This document shows, piece after piece, positions 4,440 through 5,126 of a stretch of 5,126 nt of DNA. Position numbers and translations under genes: made by a program. The notes below the pieces were generated by a model, which saw only the letters and a list, made by a program, of their open reading frames with translations, did not search any database and was not told the DNA's origin. The DNA is from CAMCSH01 sp043748535 (lineage in GTDB: Bacteria; Verrucomicrobiota; Lentisphaeria; Lentisphaerales; Lentisphaeraceae): assembly GCA_043748535.1 (NCBI GenBank), contig JAYTMY010000136.1, positions 1 to 5,126 of the forward strand, written 5' to 3'. Numbering within the stretch: the first letter of the stretch is position 1; the number at the start of each line of letters is the position of its first letter.

Positions 4440-5126
4440 TCACCATTCCGATTTCTTTTCTGCCGGACGCTCGGCATAGATGTTCATCCGGAGATTGCTG
4501 AACGCTTTGATATTGAAACTGCCTTTACCGAAGTTCTCGGATTCGCCCTGGACGGCGCCGTCGCTCAGCGAAGTGAGTTTGAGCGTGAGCTTGCCGATCC
4601 CTTGCATGACTAGTTCGACATCGCCGGCATTTTTACGGGCCTTCTCGGCCTCTTCCTGGCTGAGCTCAAGCAGAGCCACACGCTCCAAGGGAACTTGCAA
4701 GTCGCCAAAGGAGGTGGTGAAGGTGGCAACGCCGGCCTTCAGGACCTTCAACTTACCACTTTGGATGTCACCATTGGCGAAGGTGCAGACGTCGGTCTTC
4801 GCGGTATTGGCGGCGCCTTCTTTGGTGGCTTTGCCTTCTTCACCGGGAAGTCGGCCGTCCCAAGGAGAGAGTTTGACATCAGTGACACGGACTTGACCAT
4901 TCTGACCCTGGAAGCCGATGATGTTGCCCTTGCCGGCAAAATCGTTGCCGTCGGTGAAACTCTTCACCACTTTGCCGTCGATAGCGATACTCATCGTCTT
5001 GGTCATCTTGTCAGTGTAGATGCTGACCCGGGCGCCGGATTTGAGGCCGTTACGCATCGGGAAGTGGCCGATGGTGTCGCCCCCTTCGTTGCTGCTGACG
5101 CGCATGGCCTGGATGTAGTTATTGTT
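4440..5126 (-). CDS. Probable beta-sandwich (LamG/DUF1080-like) protein with C-terminal NGD module, 5' truncated by the window
   Basis: The open frame runs off the window: upstream of the first visible ATG (5105) it continues as NNYIQA, so at least 228 C-terminal residues are seen and the true start, including any signal peptide, is outside. The first half (to about residue 95) is a concanavalin-like beta-sandwich in style: RVSIYTDKMTKTMSIAIDG, NIIGFQGQNGQVRVTDVKLS and the closing PWDGRLP, like LamG or 3-keto-disaccharide hydrolase (DUF1080) folds. After a Gly/Ala/Lys-rich linker comes a beta-rich module beginning FANGDIQSGKLKV and ending FSNLRMNIYAERP, of a type I associate with Verrucomicrobiota and Planctomycetota but cannot name. 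No catalytic motif is visible in the part seen. A secreted or cell-surface carbohydrate-related role is only a guess. A strong terminator lies 17 nt after its stop. Confidence 0.82.
   Translation of the reverse strand, partial: NNNYIQAMRVSSNEGGDTIGHFPMRNGLKSGARVSIYTDKMTKTMSIAIDGKVVKSFTDGNDFAGKGNIIGFQGQNGQVRVTDVKLSPWDGRLPGEEGKATKEGAANTAKTDVCTFANGDIQSGKLKVLKAGVATFTTSFGDLQVPLERVALLELSQEEAEKARKNAGDVELVMQGIGKLTLKLTSLSDGAVQGESENFGKGSFNIKAFSNLRMNIYAERPAEKKSEW

Noticed and set aside
1..5126. CRISPR array, tRNA or rRNA genes, or an integrated element
   Set aside because: No regularly spaced direct repeats, no cloverleaf or rRNA-like stretch, and no transposase, integrase or attachment-site pattern were seen.

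Overview
The window looks like a moderately GC-rich bacterial chromosome segment with five protein genes, no RNA genes and no insertion sequence. Lineage can only be guessed. The glucan/lectin-like fold ending in 'PWDGRLP', followed by a beta-rich 'NGD' module, in the gene at the right edge is a style I associate with Verrucomicrobiota and Planctomycetota. I take Verrucomicrobiota as the best guess, at low to moderate confidence.

Left edge (1-188): no gene. It holds a near-consensus leftward promoter that would serve a gene outside the window, and a REP/BIME-like palindrome with 34/33-nt arms that also carry their own hairpins. Signalling pair (189-2239): a leftward response regulator fused to a class III nucleotide cyclase, and a rightward GAF-domain protein with a C-terminal coiled coil. 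They are transcribed divergently from a 113-bp gap in which candidate promoters overlap. The two could work in one sensory pathway, but only their arrangement suggests it.

Metabolic pair (2215-4310, leftward): a 457-residue protein with a uroporphyrinogen-III C-methyltransferase (SUMT) core, followed by aat, the leucyl/phenylalanyl-tRNA-protein transferase of the N-end rule pathway. They share a GTGA stop/start overlap and are almost certainly co-translated. The SUMT protein is the most unusual object here. Its N-terminal ~100 residues read as an eroded first domain of hydroxymethylbilane synthase (HemC) without the catalytic residues, and its C-terminal ~110 residues read as one half of uroporphyrinogen-III synthase (HemD) or a similar flavodoxin-like domain. 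It looks like the remnant of a HemC-CobA-HemD fusion in which only the methyltransferase stayed intact.

The aat gene runs tail to tail into the GAF gene. Its last 23 codons lie beyond the family's usual C-terminus, and the preceding codons contain the rightward intrinsic terminator of the GAF gene on the opposite strand. The right edge (4440-5126, leftward) is the 3' part of a gene for a probable beta-sandwich (LamG/DUF1080-like) protein, closed by a strong intrinsic terminator that separates it from the SUMT-aat operon.
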